64,000 nucleotides of DNA from Acidobacteriota bacterium (GTDB lineage: Bacteria; Acidobacteriota; Thermoanaerobaculia; Multivoradales; Multivoraceae). The stretch spans positions 186,001 to 250,000 of the forward strand of contig JAJCXN010000046.1 in assembly GCA_029263415.1 (NCBI GenBank), in the 5' to 3' direction. The number at the start of each line of letters is the position of its first letter. Positions within the stretch are counted from its first letter, which is position 1. Shown here one piece after another: positions 43,408-53,059 of this stretch. Position numbers and translations under genes: made by a program. Below the pieces are notes generated by a model. It did no database searches. It saw only the letters and a list, made by a program, of their open reading frames with translations, and was not told the origin of the DNA.

Positions 43408-44621
43408 AGAACCGCCTCCAATGAAGCCTTCTCCGAGTGGGCCGCGCCGCGCGAGAAGCGACGCTTGGGCGCAGAGCGAAGCGTGTTCAACTGGCTCTTG
43501 AGTACTTCGAGGAAACCGGCCACCTGCTCTTCCGAGTTGTTCAACCCGAAGCTTACCCTCAAGGTTGAGAGCGCCTCTTCCGGGCTCAGCCTCAAGGCCA
43601 GAAGAGTGGGGCTCGGTTCGACTGACCCAGACGCACATGCCGAACCGGTCGAAACACAAAAGCCCTCCAGATCAAGACGGATCAACAGGTCTTGCGCCGA
43701 GAGACCTGCGAACCGAAGGTTGCTGGTATTCGGTAGCCGCTCGCTCGACGCGCAATGGATCAGAACCCCGGGCATCTGCGCCACACCTGCTTCAAACTGG
43801 TCACGCAACGACCGAAGGTGGGCACTCCGCTCGGCGCACTCCTCGGCGGCCAAAGCACAGGCCAAGCCCAAACCAGCGTTGGCGGGCACATTCTCGGTTC
43901 CAGCTCGTCGGCGCCGCTCTTGGGAGCCGCCGACCAACAACGGTTCCAGTTCCGCCCCCGGCCTCACCCATAGGGCAGCTGCACCAATTGGGCCACTGAA
44001 CTTATGAGCGGCGATGACCAGATAATCAACCCCGAGAACGCCAACGTTGACGGGCACCTTGCCGGCAGCCTGAACAGCGTCGCACAGCGTGCTGATGCCG
44101 CGGCTGCGGCACAAGGCGGCGACGTCGCCCACCGGTTGCAACGTGCCCAGTTCATTGTTCGCGAGCATCAGCGCGACCAGATGCGTGTCCGGACGCAGAG
44201 CTTCCTCGATCGCCTCCACAGTGACCACTCCGTGTTCATTCGGTGGCACCAGAGTCACCTCGATCCCGCGTCTCTCGAGTCGCTTGCAGCCAGCAATGAC
44301 CGATGGGTGTTCGAAACTGGCCGCCACCACATGTCTGTCACCTTGGTCAGACATCAACGTCTCGAGCACAGCGTTGTTCAACTCGGTACCCGAGGCCCCG
44401 AAAACGATCTCGCTCGCATGGTCCGCCCCAAGGAAGTCCGCGACCTGCTGGCGTCCATTCTCCAAGACCTCTCGCGCCGCTCGGCCGATAGCGTGCAGTG
44501 ACGAGGGATTGCCACCCTGCCTCCACCAAAGCCCCATCGCATCCGCAATCCGCTCATCGAGCGGAGTGGTCGCGTTGTGATCGAAGTAGACGCGTTCTGG
44601 CCTCTGATCGGTGGCAGACAT
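43404..44621 (-). CDS. cysteine desulfurase (NifS/IscS-like)
   Basis: About 405 aa from the ATG at 44619-44621 (the track starts four codons earlier at TTG). A PLP enzyme that moves sulfur from cysteine as a persulfide. Start [18 protein letters not shown] lysine in [17 protein letters not shown]; catalytic loop [14 protein letters not shown] with the persulfide Cys. It lies upstream of mnmA with a 4-base overlap, so its main job is probably tRNA thiolation, though Fe-S cluster supply cannot be excluded. Confidence 0.95.
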   Translation of the reverse strand: MSATDQRPERVYFDHNATTPLDERIADAMGLWWRQGGNPSSLHAIGRAAREVLENGRQQVADFLGADHASEIVFGASGTELNNAVLETLMSDQGDRHVVAASFEHPSVIAGCKRLERRGIEVTLVPPNEHGVVTVEAIEEALRPDTHLVALMLANNELGTLQPVGDVAALCRSRGISTLCDAVQAAGKVPVNVGVLGVDYLVIAAHKFSGPIGAAALWVRPGAELEPLLVGGSQERRRRAGTENVPANAGLGLACALAAEECAERSAHLRSLRDQFEAGVAQMPGVLIHCASSERLPNTSNLRFAGLSAQDLLIRLDLEGFCVSTGSACASGSVEPSPTLLALRLSPEEALSTLRVSFGLNNSEEQVAGFLEVLKSQLNTLRSAPKRRFSRGAAHSEKASLEAVL

Positions 44622-44809
44622 TGGAATCTTCAAGGTTTAGAGTGAGTTTCTTGGGTGTCGGCAGACGAGATTGCCGAATCGGCCATGCAGCCTCACAGGC
44701 CGAGAGCCGACCTTCAATGGTATCGGCCCAAGACCCCTGTTGTCGCTAGCTGCTCGACTGGCCTCCCTTTGAACACCGTTGTCGGCATGTCGAGAAATTT
44801 GGAAACCGC

Positions 44810-46324
44810 TTGAACACCCTTCATCGCATCACTCGCTACGCAACCATCCTGGCTCTTGCCGCGCTGGCCTTGCTAGCCGCGCTGACCTCGCTGCCACTGG
44901 CAACCGCGATGGCGACGCCCGTCGCCTCTCATAGACAAGGGCCGGTGCTGCGGCTGTCGGTGCCGAACTCGCCTCTACACCTCGGCACGGTTCGCTTTGA
45001 AGCCGTGGTCGAGCACAGCCCGACCGCTGACTTTTCGATTGCCCAAGTCAAGTTCTTGCTAGACGGCGAGGTCGTGGTGCAACGACGAACTGAGCCCTAC
45101 ACCGCCTCGATCTTCTTGGGTCGCCTACCGGAGCAACACGTGGTTGCGGCGATCGCACTCGACGCAGAAGATCGCGAGCTCGCTCGAGCCGAGCGAGTGC
45201 TCAATCGACAGCGCAACGTTTTTGAGGCCCGTTTCATCAAGCCATCAGCAACGGACGCAGAACCAGCCAGTTCGACGAAGAGCCCAGTGGCTGTCGGAGC
45301 TGTGGAGGTCGAGATCGACGTCAACCTGCCACCCGAAACTGAGCTTGACCACGTCGACCTGTTCTTGAACGAGACCAAGACTGAGACGTTCACCCAAGCG
45401 CCCTTCATCGCCACGGTTCAACTGCAAGAGCCTAAGCGCACCAACTACCTGCGCACGGTCGCTCACCTCAGCGACGGCAACACCACCGAAGCTATTGTCT
45501 TCGTTGACAGCAGCGTGCGCACTGAGAACTTAGACGTGCAATATGTGCAGCTCTATCTGAGCGTGCGTGAGCGGCGATCCAGCCAGCCGATCCTGGATCT
45601 CGAAGCCAGCGACTTCGCGATTCAAGAGGATCAGCGGCCTCAGCAGATCCGTCGGTTCGAACGGGTCTCGGACCTCCCTCTCAACCTCGCTGTGCTGCTC
45701 GATGTCTCAGCCTCAATGGCACCGCGCATGGAGCAAAGCGCGGCGGCGGCGCGCACCTTCTTTGCCTCCACCATGCGCCCCAAGGATCGAGCGACCCTCA
45801 TCACCTTCAACGATCGACCAACCCTGCAAGTCGATCTGACCGCAGACACTGATGAACTCTCGCAGGCGCTCCTTGGCACCAAAGCGCTCAAAGGCACGGC
45901 GCTCTACGACAGTCTGGTCTTCGCCTTGTACCAACTCAAAGGAATCAAGGGCCAACGCGCGGCCTTGGTGCTTTCAGACGGTAGCGACGAAACCTCCACC
46001 CTGCGTTATAGCGACGCGCTTGAGTACGTCCGGCGAGCTGGAGTCCCGCTTTATGCCGTGCGCATTGAGCAGGATCGTGGTCAGAAGCGCGCCCGCGCCG
46101 AACTCCAGGAGTTGACCGCCGCTAGTGGTGGCCGCGCATTCTTCATCAAGGACGCAAGCGAACTCGAAGCCGCTTACCGATCGATCGCTGAAGAACTCCG
46201 CTCCCGCTATCTCGCCACCTACCAGTCGAACCAGCAAACCACTAACCGCCGGTATCGCGAGATCGAGGTCAAGGTTGGCCGGAAAGGAGTCACCGTTTCA
46301 ACCCTTAGCGGCTACTACCCCTAG
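44810..46324 (+). CDS. VWFA-related (acidobacterial-type) secreted protein
   Basis: 504 aa from TTG 44810. A signal peptide (ILALAALALLAALTSLPLATAMA) is followed by two beta-sandwich-like segments (FEAVVEHSPTADFSIAQVKFLLDGE; VEVEIDVNLPPETELDHVDLFLN) and a von Willebrand A domain from about residue 250, with an intact MIDAS DVSAS in LLDVSASM and VLSDGSDETSTL. The ending KVGRKGVTVSTLSGYYP matches the 57.4-kb protein, a longer paralogue. Such proteins are expanded in Acidobacteriota; their function is unknown, possibly surface binding or assembly. Confidence 0.88.
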   Translation: MNTLHRITRYATILALAALALLAALTSLPLATAMATPVASHRQGPVLRLSVPNSPLHLGTVRFEAVVEHSPTADFSIAQVKFLLDGEVVVQRRTEPYTASIFLGRLPEQHVVAAIALDAEDRELARAERVLNRQRNVFEARFIKPSATDAEPASSTKSPVAVGAVEVEIDVNLPPETELDHVDLFLNETKTETFTQAPFIATVQLQEPKRTNYLRTVAHLSDGNTTEAIVFVDSSVRTENLDVQYVQLYLSVRERRSSQPILDLEASDFAIQEDQRPQQIRRFERVSDLPLNLAVLLDVSASMAPRMEQSAAAARTFFASTMRPKDRATLITFNDRPTLQVDLTADTDELSQALLGTKALKGTALYDSLVFALYQLKGIKGQRAALVLSDGSDETSTLRYSDALEYVRRAGVPLYAVRIEQDRGQKRARAELQELTAASGGRAFFIKDASELEAAYRSIAEELRSRYLATYQSNQQTTNRRYREIEVKVGRKGVTVSTLSGYYP

Positions 46325-46339
46325 CGTGACATCTCAAAC

Positions 46340-46356
46340 CGGGCTCACTTAGCCCG
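46340..46356. terminator. hairpin between convergent genes
   Basis: cgggct-CACTT-agcccg, a 6-bp stem between the VWA stop and the end of the metallo-beta-lactamase-like gene. Could terminate from either side; there is no T-run. Confidence 0.4.
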
Positions 46357-47287
46357 AACAGCCCGTCGCCACGCCTTGTTCTGCGAGAGTTCTCTCGATA
46401 CTCGCGCGGGCTCGATCCAAGTATCGATCAAGCCCTGCTGGATCAACGAACGCCTCGGGGTCGTGCGACAGGCGGCTGGCTTTAGCCTGCATGCTGAAGA
46501 ACGAAGGGTGGGAGGCCAGGAACACCTCGGCTCCGAGCCGACGCAACGCGCGCACGCTGTTGCAGAAGTCCCGTGCGATGCCTTGATAGCTCGGGTTCTC
46601 GCCCGCCAAGTGGTAACCCTCGAGCACGCTCAGGCTGCACACTACGACCATCTTGCGGGACTTTCCCGCCACTTGAACGTAGGCACTCCAGGATGTACAC
46701 CCCTTGGTGTGTCCTGCGGTCAGGTTGGCTGTCAACTCGAGGCCACCGAGGCGAAGCACATCGCCCGGGGCCATGATCCGGTCTGACTCAACAGCGGCAT
46801 AGGGCGCGGTGTCACCCAAGAAGAAGTCTCCGCGTCCTCCGTTAGCGACCAGCGGCGCATCCAGGGCGCTCAAGACGATCCGGCCCCCGGTTGCTTCCTG
46901 CATCGACGCCAAACCACCGACATGGTCAAAATGGCCGTGACTAGCGATCAGATAGCGAATGTCTCCTGGATCAAACCCGAGCGTTCTGATCGAGGCCAGC
47001 ACCTTGTCGACGTTCTGCTGCATGGGTGCGTCGAGCAAAACCAGGCCAGCCGATGTAGCGAAGAGAAACGAGGACAACTGCTCGGTACCAACGTAGTAGA
47101 GATCGTCGGCTATTTGGAAAGGCTCCACCGGATTGGTCCACGACGCGGGCATCTGCCACTCGGACGGTTCATCGGCGGGGTCTTGGGCCAGCACGGGGCC
47201 GGCCAATGCGACCACTAGCGCCGTGCAACCTGCGATTGCTCTGGAGCGATTCCATCGTGGCATCGGCAGCCTCCTCAGTAGTGCCAT
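46349..47287 (-). CDS. subclass B3-like metallo-beta-lactamase-fold hydrolase
   Basis: 312 aa with a signal peptide (CTALVVALAGPVLAQ). Zinc-ligand motifs match subclass B3 metallo-beta-lactamases: HGHFDH (His-x-His-x-Asp-His), LTAGHTKGCTSW, and LASHPSFF near the end. Whether it hydrolyses beta-lactams is untested; many B3-like proteins in soil and marine bacteria do so weakly or have other substrates. It follows menB and its start overlaps the menB end by 13 bases, so the two are probably co-transcribed by position rather than by function. Confidence 0.9.
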   Translation of the reverse strand: MALLRRLPMPRWNRSRAIAGCTALVVALAGPVLAQDPADEPSEWQMPASWTNPVEPFQIADDLYYVGTEQLSSFLFATSAGLVLLDAPMQQNVDKVLASIRTLGFDPGDIRYLIASHGHFDHVGGLASMQEATGGRIVLSALDAPLVANGGRGDFFLGDTAPYAAVESDRIMAPGDVLRLGGLELTANLTAGHTKGCTSWSAYVQVAGKSRKMVVVCSLSVLEGYHLAGENPSYQGIARDFCNSVRALRRLGAEVFLASHPSFFSMQAKASRLSHDPEAFVDPAGLDRYLDRARASIERTLAEQGVATGCSG

Positions 47288-48204
47288 GGGAACTTGGAAA
47301 AGTCCCTTGGTCGCTTCTCCAAGAACGCCCTGCGTCCTTCTTCGGCCTCATCTGTGCCGTAGGCGAGACGAGTCGCCTCACCAGCAAACAGCTGCTGACC
47401 AACCAGCCCCTCGTCAGGAAGATTGAAGCCATACTTGAGCATGCGCATCGCCGTGGGACTCTTGGAGTTGATCTCGCGCGCCCACTCGAGTGCCTCCGTC
47501 TCAAGCTGCTGGTGGTCCACCACCGCGTTCGCCATGCCCATGTCGAAGGCCTCTTGAGCGGAATAGTTGCGGCCCAGGAAGAAGATCTCTCGCGCGCGCT
47601 TCTGCCCTACCTGTCGAGCGAGCAAGGCGGAACCGTAGCCTGAGTCAAAGCTCGCAACATCCGGATCGGTCTGCTTAAACACGGCGTGCTCTCGCGACGC
47701 CATGGTCAAATCGCACACCACGTGCAGGCTATGGCCGCCACCGACCGCCCACCCCGGCACCACCGCAACCACCACCTTGGGCGTGAACCGAATCAACCGC
47801 TGCACTTCGAGAATGTGTAGGCGGCCTAGCTGGCCCGGATCAACGCCACCATCCTCAGACTGGTACTGATACCCGTCACGTCCCCGAATCCGCTGATCGC
47901 CTCCTGAACAAAAAGCCCAGCCGCCATCCTTGGGTGAAGGCCCATTTCCGGTCAGGAGAACACAGCCGACGGATGTCCACCGTCGCGCATGTTCCAGCGC
48001 GGAGTAGAGCTGATCCACAGTCTTCGGCCTGAAGGCGTTGCGCACGTGCGGCCGGTTGAACGCGATGCGCACCGTCTGCTCATCCAAGCTCACGTGGTAC
48101 GTGATGTCGTCGAGATCTAACCCTTCGACGGGCCGCCACAAGCTGGGGTCAAAGATCTCGGAGACCTTGTCGGGCGCCTCTGTCTGATTGTCGTCGCTGC
48201 TCAT
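47275..48204 (-). CDS. menB: 1,4-dihydroxy-2-naphthoyl-CoA synthase
   Basis: 309 aa from the ATG at 48204 (track ORF over-extended). It cyclises o-succinylbenzoyl-CoA in menaquinone synthesis, a crotonase-fold enzyme. Seen: IAFNRPHVRNAFRPKTVDQLY, CSGGDQRIRGRDGYQY, VVPGWAVGGGHSLHVVCDLTMAS, QTDPDVASFDSGYGSALLARQVG, and the C-terminal FLEKRPRDFSKFPW typical of MenB. No other men genes are in the window, so the pathway is dispersed. Confidence 0.95.
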   Translation of the reverse strand: MSSDDNQTEAPDKVSEIFDPSLWRPVEGLDLDDITYHVSLDEQTVRIAFNRPHVRNAFRPKTVDQLYSALEHARRWTSVGCVLLTGNGPSPKDGGWAFCSGGDQRIRGRDGYQYQSEDGGVDPGQLGRLHILEVQRLIRFTPKVVVAVVPGWAVGGGHSLHVVCDLTMASREHAVFKQTDPDVASFDSGYGSALLARQVGQKRAREIFFLGRNYSAQEAFDMGMANAVVDHQQLETEALEWAREINSKSPTAMRMLKYGFNLPDEGLVGQQLFAGEATRLAYGTDEAEEGRRAFLEKRPRDFSKFPWHY

Positions 48205-48217
48205 GTGCTCAGCTCTC

Positions 48218-48721
48218 TTAGGCCTCGTCAGCCTCGGCCGTGCGCGCGCCAAGCTTGTCGTTGAGGTAAAGCAGTGCGGCGACTTCGGAACCGGCACGTT
48301 TGACCAGAGACACTACTTCGCCTACCAGCGACTCTTCTTCGACCTGCTCGTCGACGAACCACTGCAAGTGGCTCACGGTCGCCTGGTCGTTCAATGAAGA
48401 TGCAAGATCATAAAGATCGTTGATCGAGCGCGTGTTCTGCTCTTCTTGTTCCAGCGAGGCCTCGAACACCGCCAGCGGCGACTCATAGTCACACCTAGGG
48501 CTCGGGATCGCTGCAAGCTCTACCTTGCCGCCGCGATCGAGCAGGTAGTCAAACAGCCTCTTGGCGTGCATCTGCTCTTCTTCATGCTGCAGGCGACACC
48601 AGTGAGCAAACCCGGTCAGGCTCTCCATCTCAAAGTACGCAGTCATCCCCAAGTAGGTATAAGAAGCGGTGAGTTCTTGGTTGATCTGCTGGTTGATGCC
48701 GGTTGCGATCTGAGGGTTCAT
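48218..48721 (-). CDS. bacterial non-haem ferritin
   Basis: 167 aa, normal ferritin length. Ferroxidase-centre residues are in place: Glu in NQELTASYTYL, HEEEQMHAKR (Glu and His), the Glu/Gln pair in ASLEQEEQNT, and QWFVDEQVEEE (Gln and Glu). Start MNPQIATGINQQINQELTAS. It stores iron as ferric mineral in a 24-mer. It lies 13 bases upstream of menB on the same strand. No iron-regulator box is evident to me in the 188-base divergent region shared with the GST gene. Confidence 0.95.
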   Translation of the reverse strand: MNPQIATGINQQINQELTASYTYLGMTAYFEMESLTGFAHWCRLQHEEEQMHAKRLFDYLLDRGGKVELAAIPSPRCDYESPLAVFEASLEQEEQNTRSINDLYDLASSLNDQATVSHLQWFVDEQVEEESLVGEVVSLVKRAGSEVAALLYLNDKLGARTAEADEA

Positions 48722-48909
48722 TTGAGACTCCTAGTTGCGGTTCTACACGAACACGGATCATACCTTCGCAGCCTAAGCGCCAAGCGACCCAGCTGCGACT
48801 CTTCGCATCTCTTTCACCAGGCACGAGCAGGTGACTCAGCGCAAGTGTTCGCTCCGAATAGACTGCCGGCCCCCTTTCCCCTTCAATCTCAAAAGTCTTG
48901 AGGAGCGCC

Positions 48910-49545
48910 ATGACCATCACCCTTTACGACTGCGCCACCGCACCGAGCCCGCGCCGCACCCGCATCCTGCTTGCAGAAAAGCAGATCGAACACGAGGTGA
49001 TCCAGATCGACCTCGCGAGCAAAGAACAACTCGGCGACCACTTCCGCGCCATCAACCCGCGCTGCACGGTCCCCGCTCTACGGACCGAAGAAGGCACTGT
49101 GTTGGCAGAAAACACTGCGATCGCGCTCTATCTCGAACGTCTCAAAGCCCAACCACCCCTGTTCGGCGGTGACTCTCTCGACGAAGCGCTCGTGATCGAA
49201 TGGAACGCGCGGGTCGAGAGCGAGGGCCTTCACGCAGTCGCTGATGTTCTACGGAACTCCTCGCCACGCATGAAGGATCGGGCGCTTACCGGTCCGCTCG
49301 ACATCGAGCAGATCCCAGAGTTGGCCGCGCGCGGTCGCAAACGCCTGCTGCACTTCTTTCAGGTCCTCGACGACCGCTTGCACGATCGAGAGTTCCTAGC
49401 AGTCGACAGCTTCTCGTTCGCTGACATCACAGCATTCGTTGTTGTCGACTTCGCACGATGGGTCAAAATGAAGCCGTCGCCTGAGCAGACCGACCTCTTG
49501 CGCTGGTTCAGCGCCGTGAACGGCCGCCCCAGCACGAACGCTTGA
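48910..49545 (+). CDS. glutathione S-transferase family protein
   Basis: 211 aa from ATG 48910, preceded closely by GAGGAG. Thioredoxin-like N-terminal domain with TAPSPRRTRILLAEKQIEHE and the cis-Pro/ENTAIALYLERL segment, then an all-helical C-terminal domain (LHFFQVLDDRLHDREFLAVDSFSFADITAFVVVDFARW). Cytosolic conjugating or stress enzyme; the substrate is unknown. It ends 4 bases from the convergent permease gene. Confidence 0.92.
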   Translation: MTITLYDCATAPSPRRTRILLAEKQIEHEVIQIDLASKEQLGDHFRAINPRCTVPALRTEEGTVLAENTAIALYLERLKAQPPLFGGDSLDEALVIEWNARVESEGLHAVADVLRNSSPRMKDRALTGPLDIEQIPELAARGRKRLLHFFQVLDDRLHDREFLAVDSFSFADITAFVVVDFARWVKMKPSPEQTDLLRWFSAVNGRPSTNA

Positions 49546-49549
49546 GCAA

Positions 49550-52039
49550 CTACTCGTCGCGCAACGCAATCATCGGATCAATCCGGGCTGCTCTCATCGC
49601 TGGCACCAGGCCCGCAGTGATCGCGACCGTAACCAACACAACGGCGGCGAGGCCGAACACGGCGGGATCGTCACCCCGCAGCTCATAGAGCAACGAGCTG
49701 GCGGCACGACCCAGACCATAAGCGGCACCCAAACCGATCACGGTTCCTACCAACGTCATCCTACCGACCTGACCGAGGATCATACGCCTCACTCGTTGAC
49801 CGTCGGCACCAAGGGCCATGCGCAGTCCGATCTCTCCTGACCGTTGAGCGACTGAGTAAGCCAAGGTTCCGTATAGCCCAATCGCAGCCAGCAGTGTCGC
49901 AAGCAAAGCAAAGATCACCGACAGCTTGGTCAACAGGGAATCAACAAATAGCGAGTCTTCAACCTGAACCGCGAAGGTGCGCAGTTCCCCGATCGGCAAA
50001 GCTGGGTCCAATCTACTCACCGTGCCACGGAGCGAGTCCAGAAGGGAAGACGGATCGCCTTGCGCGCGTACATAGAAGTTCATCGAGCCCAGCGACTCAT
50101 TCTGTCTGTAGGGCAGGTAGAACGTTGGCGGGATCTCGTCTTTGACGCTTGAGTACTTGGCGTCTTCGACCAGGCCGACGATTTCGATAGGGAACACATC
50201 GTCGCCGGAACCGATTTGCATGCGCCGACCGATTGCGTCTCTACCCAGTTCAAAGCGACGTGCGAAGGTCTGGTTGACGATCGCGACTTGTGGCGATTCT
50301 TGCTCATCGGTCAAAAGGAACTCTCGGCCAGCGATCAACGGGGTTCCCAGGGTGCTGAAGTACTCAGGTCCGATCTCGTTAAAACGAACGCTGGTGTCCT
50401 CATCCTCAGTCGCTTCGTAGCCCTCTACCTCGACGTTACTCCCCCAACTGCTGCCGCCAATCAGGGGAACCATCGACGCTGTGATCGCTGAAACGCCGGG
50501 CAGAACCGCCACTTCTTGCTCGACTCGAGCAAAGAAGTTCTTCGATTCCGGCGGGGAGTATCCGTTGAGTTCGGGTGCTACAGCGAACATTGCAAGTTGC
50601 TCGCTGTCGATCCCGAGGTCCACCCTACTCACATTGACCAGACTCTTGACAAACAATCCAGACGACACCAGCAGCGCCATCGACATGCTGATCTGCAAGA
50701 CGGCCAGCCCAGTGCGGAACCGAATCACAGAGCGCGTGCCCGAGGCTTTGCTCGACTGAGCTTTCATCGCCGCAGCGAGATCCGGACGGGTCGCTTTGAG
50801 CGCAGGAACCAGGCCCACCAGGGACGTAACCAGGGTCAGTACACCCATGAACGCAAAGGTCACCCCGCTGATCTCAAACTCGAAGGGAATCTGTTCGCTC
50901 GCCGGCAGCATCCGAGTCAGACCGATCAACGTGAGCCGCGCAACCAAGAACCCAACCAGGCCGCCAAGCGCAGAGAGCACCAGAGATTCCGCCAGAAGCT
51001 GTGCAATGACTTGCAACCGGCGCGCCCCCAAGGACATGCGTAGTGCGATCTCTCCGCTGCGGTTCACTGCCTTAGTCAACAGCAGGTTGGCCACGTTGGC
51101 GCAAGCAATAAGGAGCACCAACCCCGTCACCCCCAATAGCAAAAGTAGCGGCGTCTTGCTTTCCGCGATCATCCCGCTTTGGCCCCTGCTGCCAACCTCC
51201 AACTCCAAGGTCTTCTCTGCAAACCGTTCGAGGAAACTCTCGCTCGAAGTGCTTTGCAATGGCAGTTCGACATCTTGGATGACCTGCCGATAGTGCTGGT
51301 TAGCGACAACCTCTGCTTGCTCTAGCGATAGACCGTCTGCAAGCCGAGCGAACGAGTAGACCCAGTAGCTTCGGCGATTCTCGAGGCCTTCCCATTCAGG
51401 GACAATCGCTTCGCGCATGCTCAGTGGCACGTAGACCTCAGGCTCCTCTCCGAGGGTGGTGCTCTTGAAGCCGGGGCCTGCAACGCCGATGATTGTCAGG
51501 GGCTGTCCGTTGACGATCAACTTGTCGTTGAGTACAGACCGATCCTGCGCAAACCGGTCGGTCCAGTAACGGTGAGACAAAACTACGACCTGGTGAGCTC
51601 CCGGATCGACATCGTCTTGTGGATCAAACAGTCGCCCGAGAGCCGGCTGCACCCGAAGCACGGGAAAGTAACTGCCTGACACTGTTAGTCCCCCTCCTGA
51701 CAACGTGTCGCCACGATAGGCCAGGTTCGCCCCAAAGGCACGGTAACCGGCTACTCCGGTAAAGACGTCGTCCACCTTCTGCATGTCCCGAAGCATCGGG
51801 TAGCTGAACACGCAACTCCCGGGGTTTCCTTGCGAAACCGACCCTGAGATCGGGCCGGTGGAGCACAGATTCGCCAACCGCCCAGGTTCTTGCACTGGCA
51901 GCGTGCGCAACAAAATGTTCTCCATCACCGAGAAAATCGCCGAGTTCGCGCCAATGCCGAGAGCTAGCGACAGGATTGCGATCGCCGAGATCAGCGGAGT
52001 GTTGAGCAAGGACCGAACAGCAAATTTCAGCGATGACAT
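49550..52039 (-). CDS. orphan MacB/FtsX-type ABC permease (acidobacterial duplicated orphan permease)
   Basis: 829 aa: N-terminal helix (LISAIAILSLALGIGANSAIFS), a MacB periplasmic core domain, an FtsX domain of three helices (VTGLVLLIACANVANLLL...), then a second helix with core domain (FRTGLAVLQISMSMALLVSSGLFVKSLVNV) and a second FtsX domain at the end (VDSLLTKLSVIFALLATLLAAIGLYGTLAYSVAQRSGEIGLRMALGA). This duplication within one chain is typical of Acidobacteriota ADOP permeases. No ATPase gene lies next to it. It may form mechanotransmission or peptide-efflux systems; substrate unknown. Confidence 0.93.
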   Translation of the reverse strand: MSSLKFAVRSLLNTPLISAIAILSLALGIGANSAIFSVMENILLRTLPVQEPGRLANLCSTGPISGSVSQGNPGSCVFSYPMLRDMQKVDDVFTGVAGYRAFGANLAYRGDTLSGGGLTVSGSYFPVLRVQPALGRLFDPQDDVDPGAHQVVVLSHRYWTDRFAQDRSVLNDKLIVNGQPLTIIGVAGPGFKSTTLGEEPEVYVPLSMREAIVPEWEGLENRRSYWVYSFARLADGLSLEQAEVVANQHYRQVIQDVELPLQSTSSESFLERFAEKTLELEVGSRGQSGMIAESKTPLLLLLGVTGLVLLIACANVANLLLTKAVNRSGEIALRMSLGARRLQVIAQLLAESLVLSALGGLVGFLVARLTLIGLTRMLPASEQIPFEFEISGVTFAFMGVLTLVTSLVGLVPALKATRPDLAAAMKAQSSKASGTRSVIRFRTGLAVLQISMSMALLVSSGLFVKSLVNVSRVDLGIDSEQLAMFAVAPELNGYSPPESKNFFARVEQEVAVLPGVSAITASMVPLIGGSSWGSNVEVEGYEATEDEDTSVRFNEIGPEYFSTLGTPLIAGREFLLTDEQESPQVAIVNQTFARRFELGRDAIGRRMQIGSGDDVFPIEIVGLVEDAKYSSVKDEIPPTFYLPYRQNESLGSMNFYVRAQGDPSSLLDSLRGTVSRLDPALPIGELRTFAVQVEDSLFVDSLLTKLSVIFALLATLLAAIGLYGTLAYSVAQRSGEIGLRMALGADGQRVRRMILGQVGRMTLVGTVIGLGAAYGLGRAASSLLYELRGDDPAVFGLAAVVLVTVAITAGLVPAMRAARIDPMIALRDE

Positions 52040-52217
52040 AGCAGCTCCACAGTTCTCTTAAGCGAAGCAACCTAGAGGCTCCGCGCTCAAAACACCTAAC
52101 GCCGAAGCGTGGGATTAGACTTCAACATCTACGAGACCTCGGCCGAGATGTTGCTCCTGAGCGCACATCACACCCCACCCTCACTCGCACAACCGTCCTA
52201 CCCACAGGAGCCGCGTT

Positions 52218-52631
52218 TTGGCAACCCCGAAGACCACACCTAACAAAGTCAAAGTTACTGATTTCCTAGCCACCCTCGACCCAGATCGCCGCAAGGACTG
52301 CAAAGCCCTAGCCAAGATCATGCGCACGGCAACTGGATCCAACGCCAAGATGTGGGGCGTCGCCATTGTCGGCTTCGGCAACTACCACTACAAATACGCA
52401 AGCGGCCGTGCCGGGGAATTCTTCTTGGCGGGGTTTTCGCCGAGGAAACAGAACCTGACCGTCTACGTGATGGACGGGTTTGACTCGTATGGGCCGTTGA
52501 TGAAGAAGTTGGGGCCCCATAAGACGGGGAAATCTTGTCTTTACCTGAAGCGGTTGAGTGACGTTGACTTGGCGACGTTGGAGACGTTAATCAACAGGTC
52601 GGTGGTGGCGATGAGAAAGAGGCATCCCTAG
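52218..52631 (+). CDS. DUF1801 family protein
   Basis: 137 aa from TTG 52218. The sequence VTDFLATLDPDRRKDCKALAKIM, AKMWGVAIVGFGNYHYKYASGR and FLAGFSPRKQNLTVYVMDGFDSY is the standard DUF1801/YdhG-like pattern, ending in KRLSDVDLATLETLINRSV. The family has a small alpha/beta fold; the function is not established. It ends just before the 1-kb palindrome. Confidence 0.9.
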   Translation: MATPKTTPNKVKVTDFLATLDPDRRKDCKALAKIMRTATGSNAKMWGVAIVGFGNYHYKYASGRAGEFFLAGFSPRKQNLTVYVMDGFDSYGPLMKKLGPHKTGKSCLYLKRLSDVDLATLETLINRSVVAMRKRHP

Positions 52632-52641
52632 GGACTAGTTG

Positions 52642-52683
52642 GATGGCGATGGCGATGGCGATGGCGATGGCGATGGCGATGGC
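52642..52683 (+). repeat. (gatggc)7 hexanucleotide repeat
   Basis: Seven perfect tandem copies of gatggc, 11 bases past the DUF1801 stop, forming the outer end of the left palindrome unit. Confidence 0.95.
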
Positions 52684-53003
52684 GAGCAATACATTGGCGG
52701 AGTGCGTGGGCGAGTGGCGGCTCCGCTCCTTTCGGCGGTGAGGGGATCCCCTCTGGGGGCACCGGCTGCGACCTTGTCCTGAGCGGGTAAGCGGGGTCTT
52801 GCCTGCCACTCGGTCGCCCGCAATGTGCTCGGCTTCTCGAGCGGTGCTTTTGAAGGGCTCCCTCCCGAGCTGCCCCCGTCGGGGACGCCCCTCACCGCCT
52901 TCGTCGCTAGTGAACTTGGATCGCCCGGCGTTAGCGATGTTCGCATCTAGGAATGTTGAGGCGAAGAGGGAACAGGAGTGGCCGAGAGCTGAAAGAGGGA
53001 GGC

Positions 53004-53059
53004 CTGGGCTGCGTGAACGAAACCCTCAAGGGGGTGAGGGCTTCGTCCACGCAGCCCAG
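53004..53059. repeat. long hairpin in left palindrome unit
   Basis: ctgggctgcgtg at 53004 pairs with cacgcagcccag at 53048-53059; pairing continues through acgaa and ccctca with two mismatches, giving about 25 base pairs around a short loop. The same end sequence forms the hairpin at 53227-53279. Confidence 0.85.

Noticed and set aside
49550-52039. Treating the permease as MacB
   Set aside because: No N-terminal ATP-binding domain; the chain starts directly with the membrane helix.
52635-52946. ORF ending in a Ser-Pro repeat, and its mirror at 53236-54069
   Set aside because: They are translations of the palindrome arms; the right-hand one also runs into the aldehyde dehydrogenase gene, and the Ser-Pro tail is the hexamer tract.
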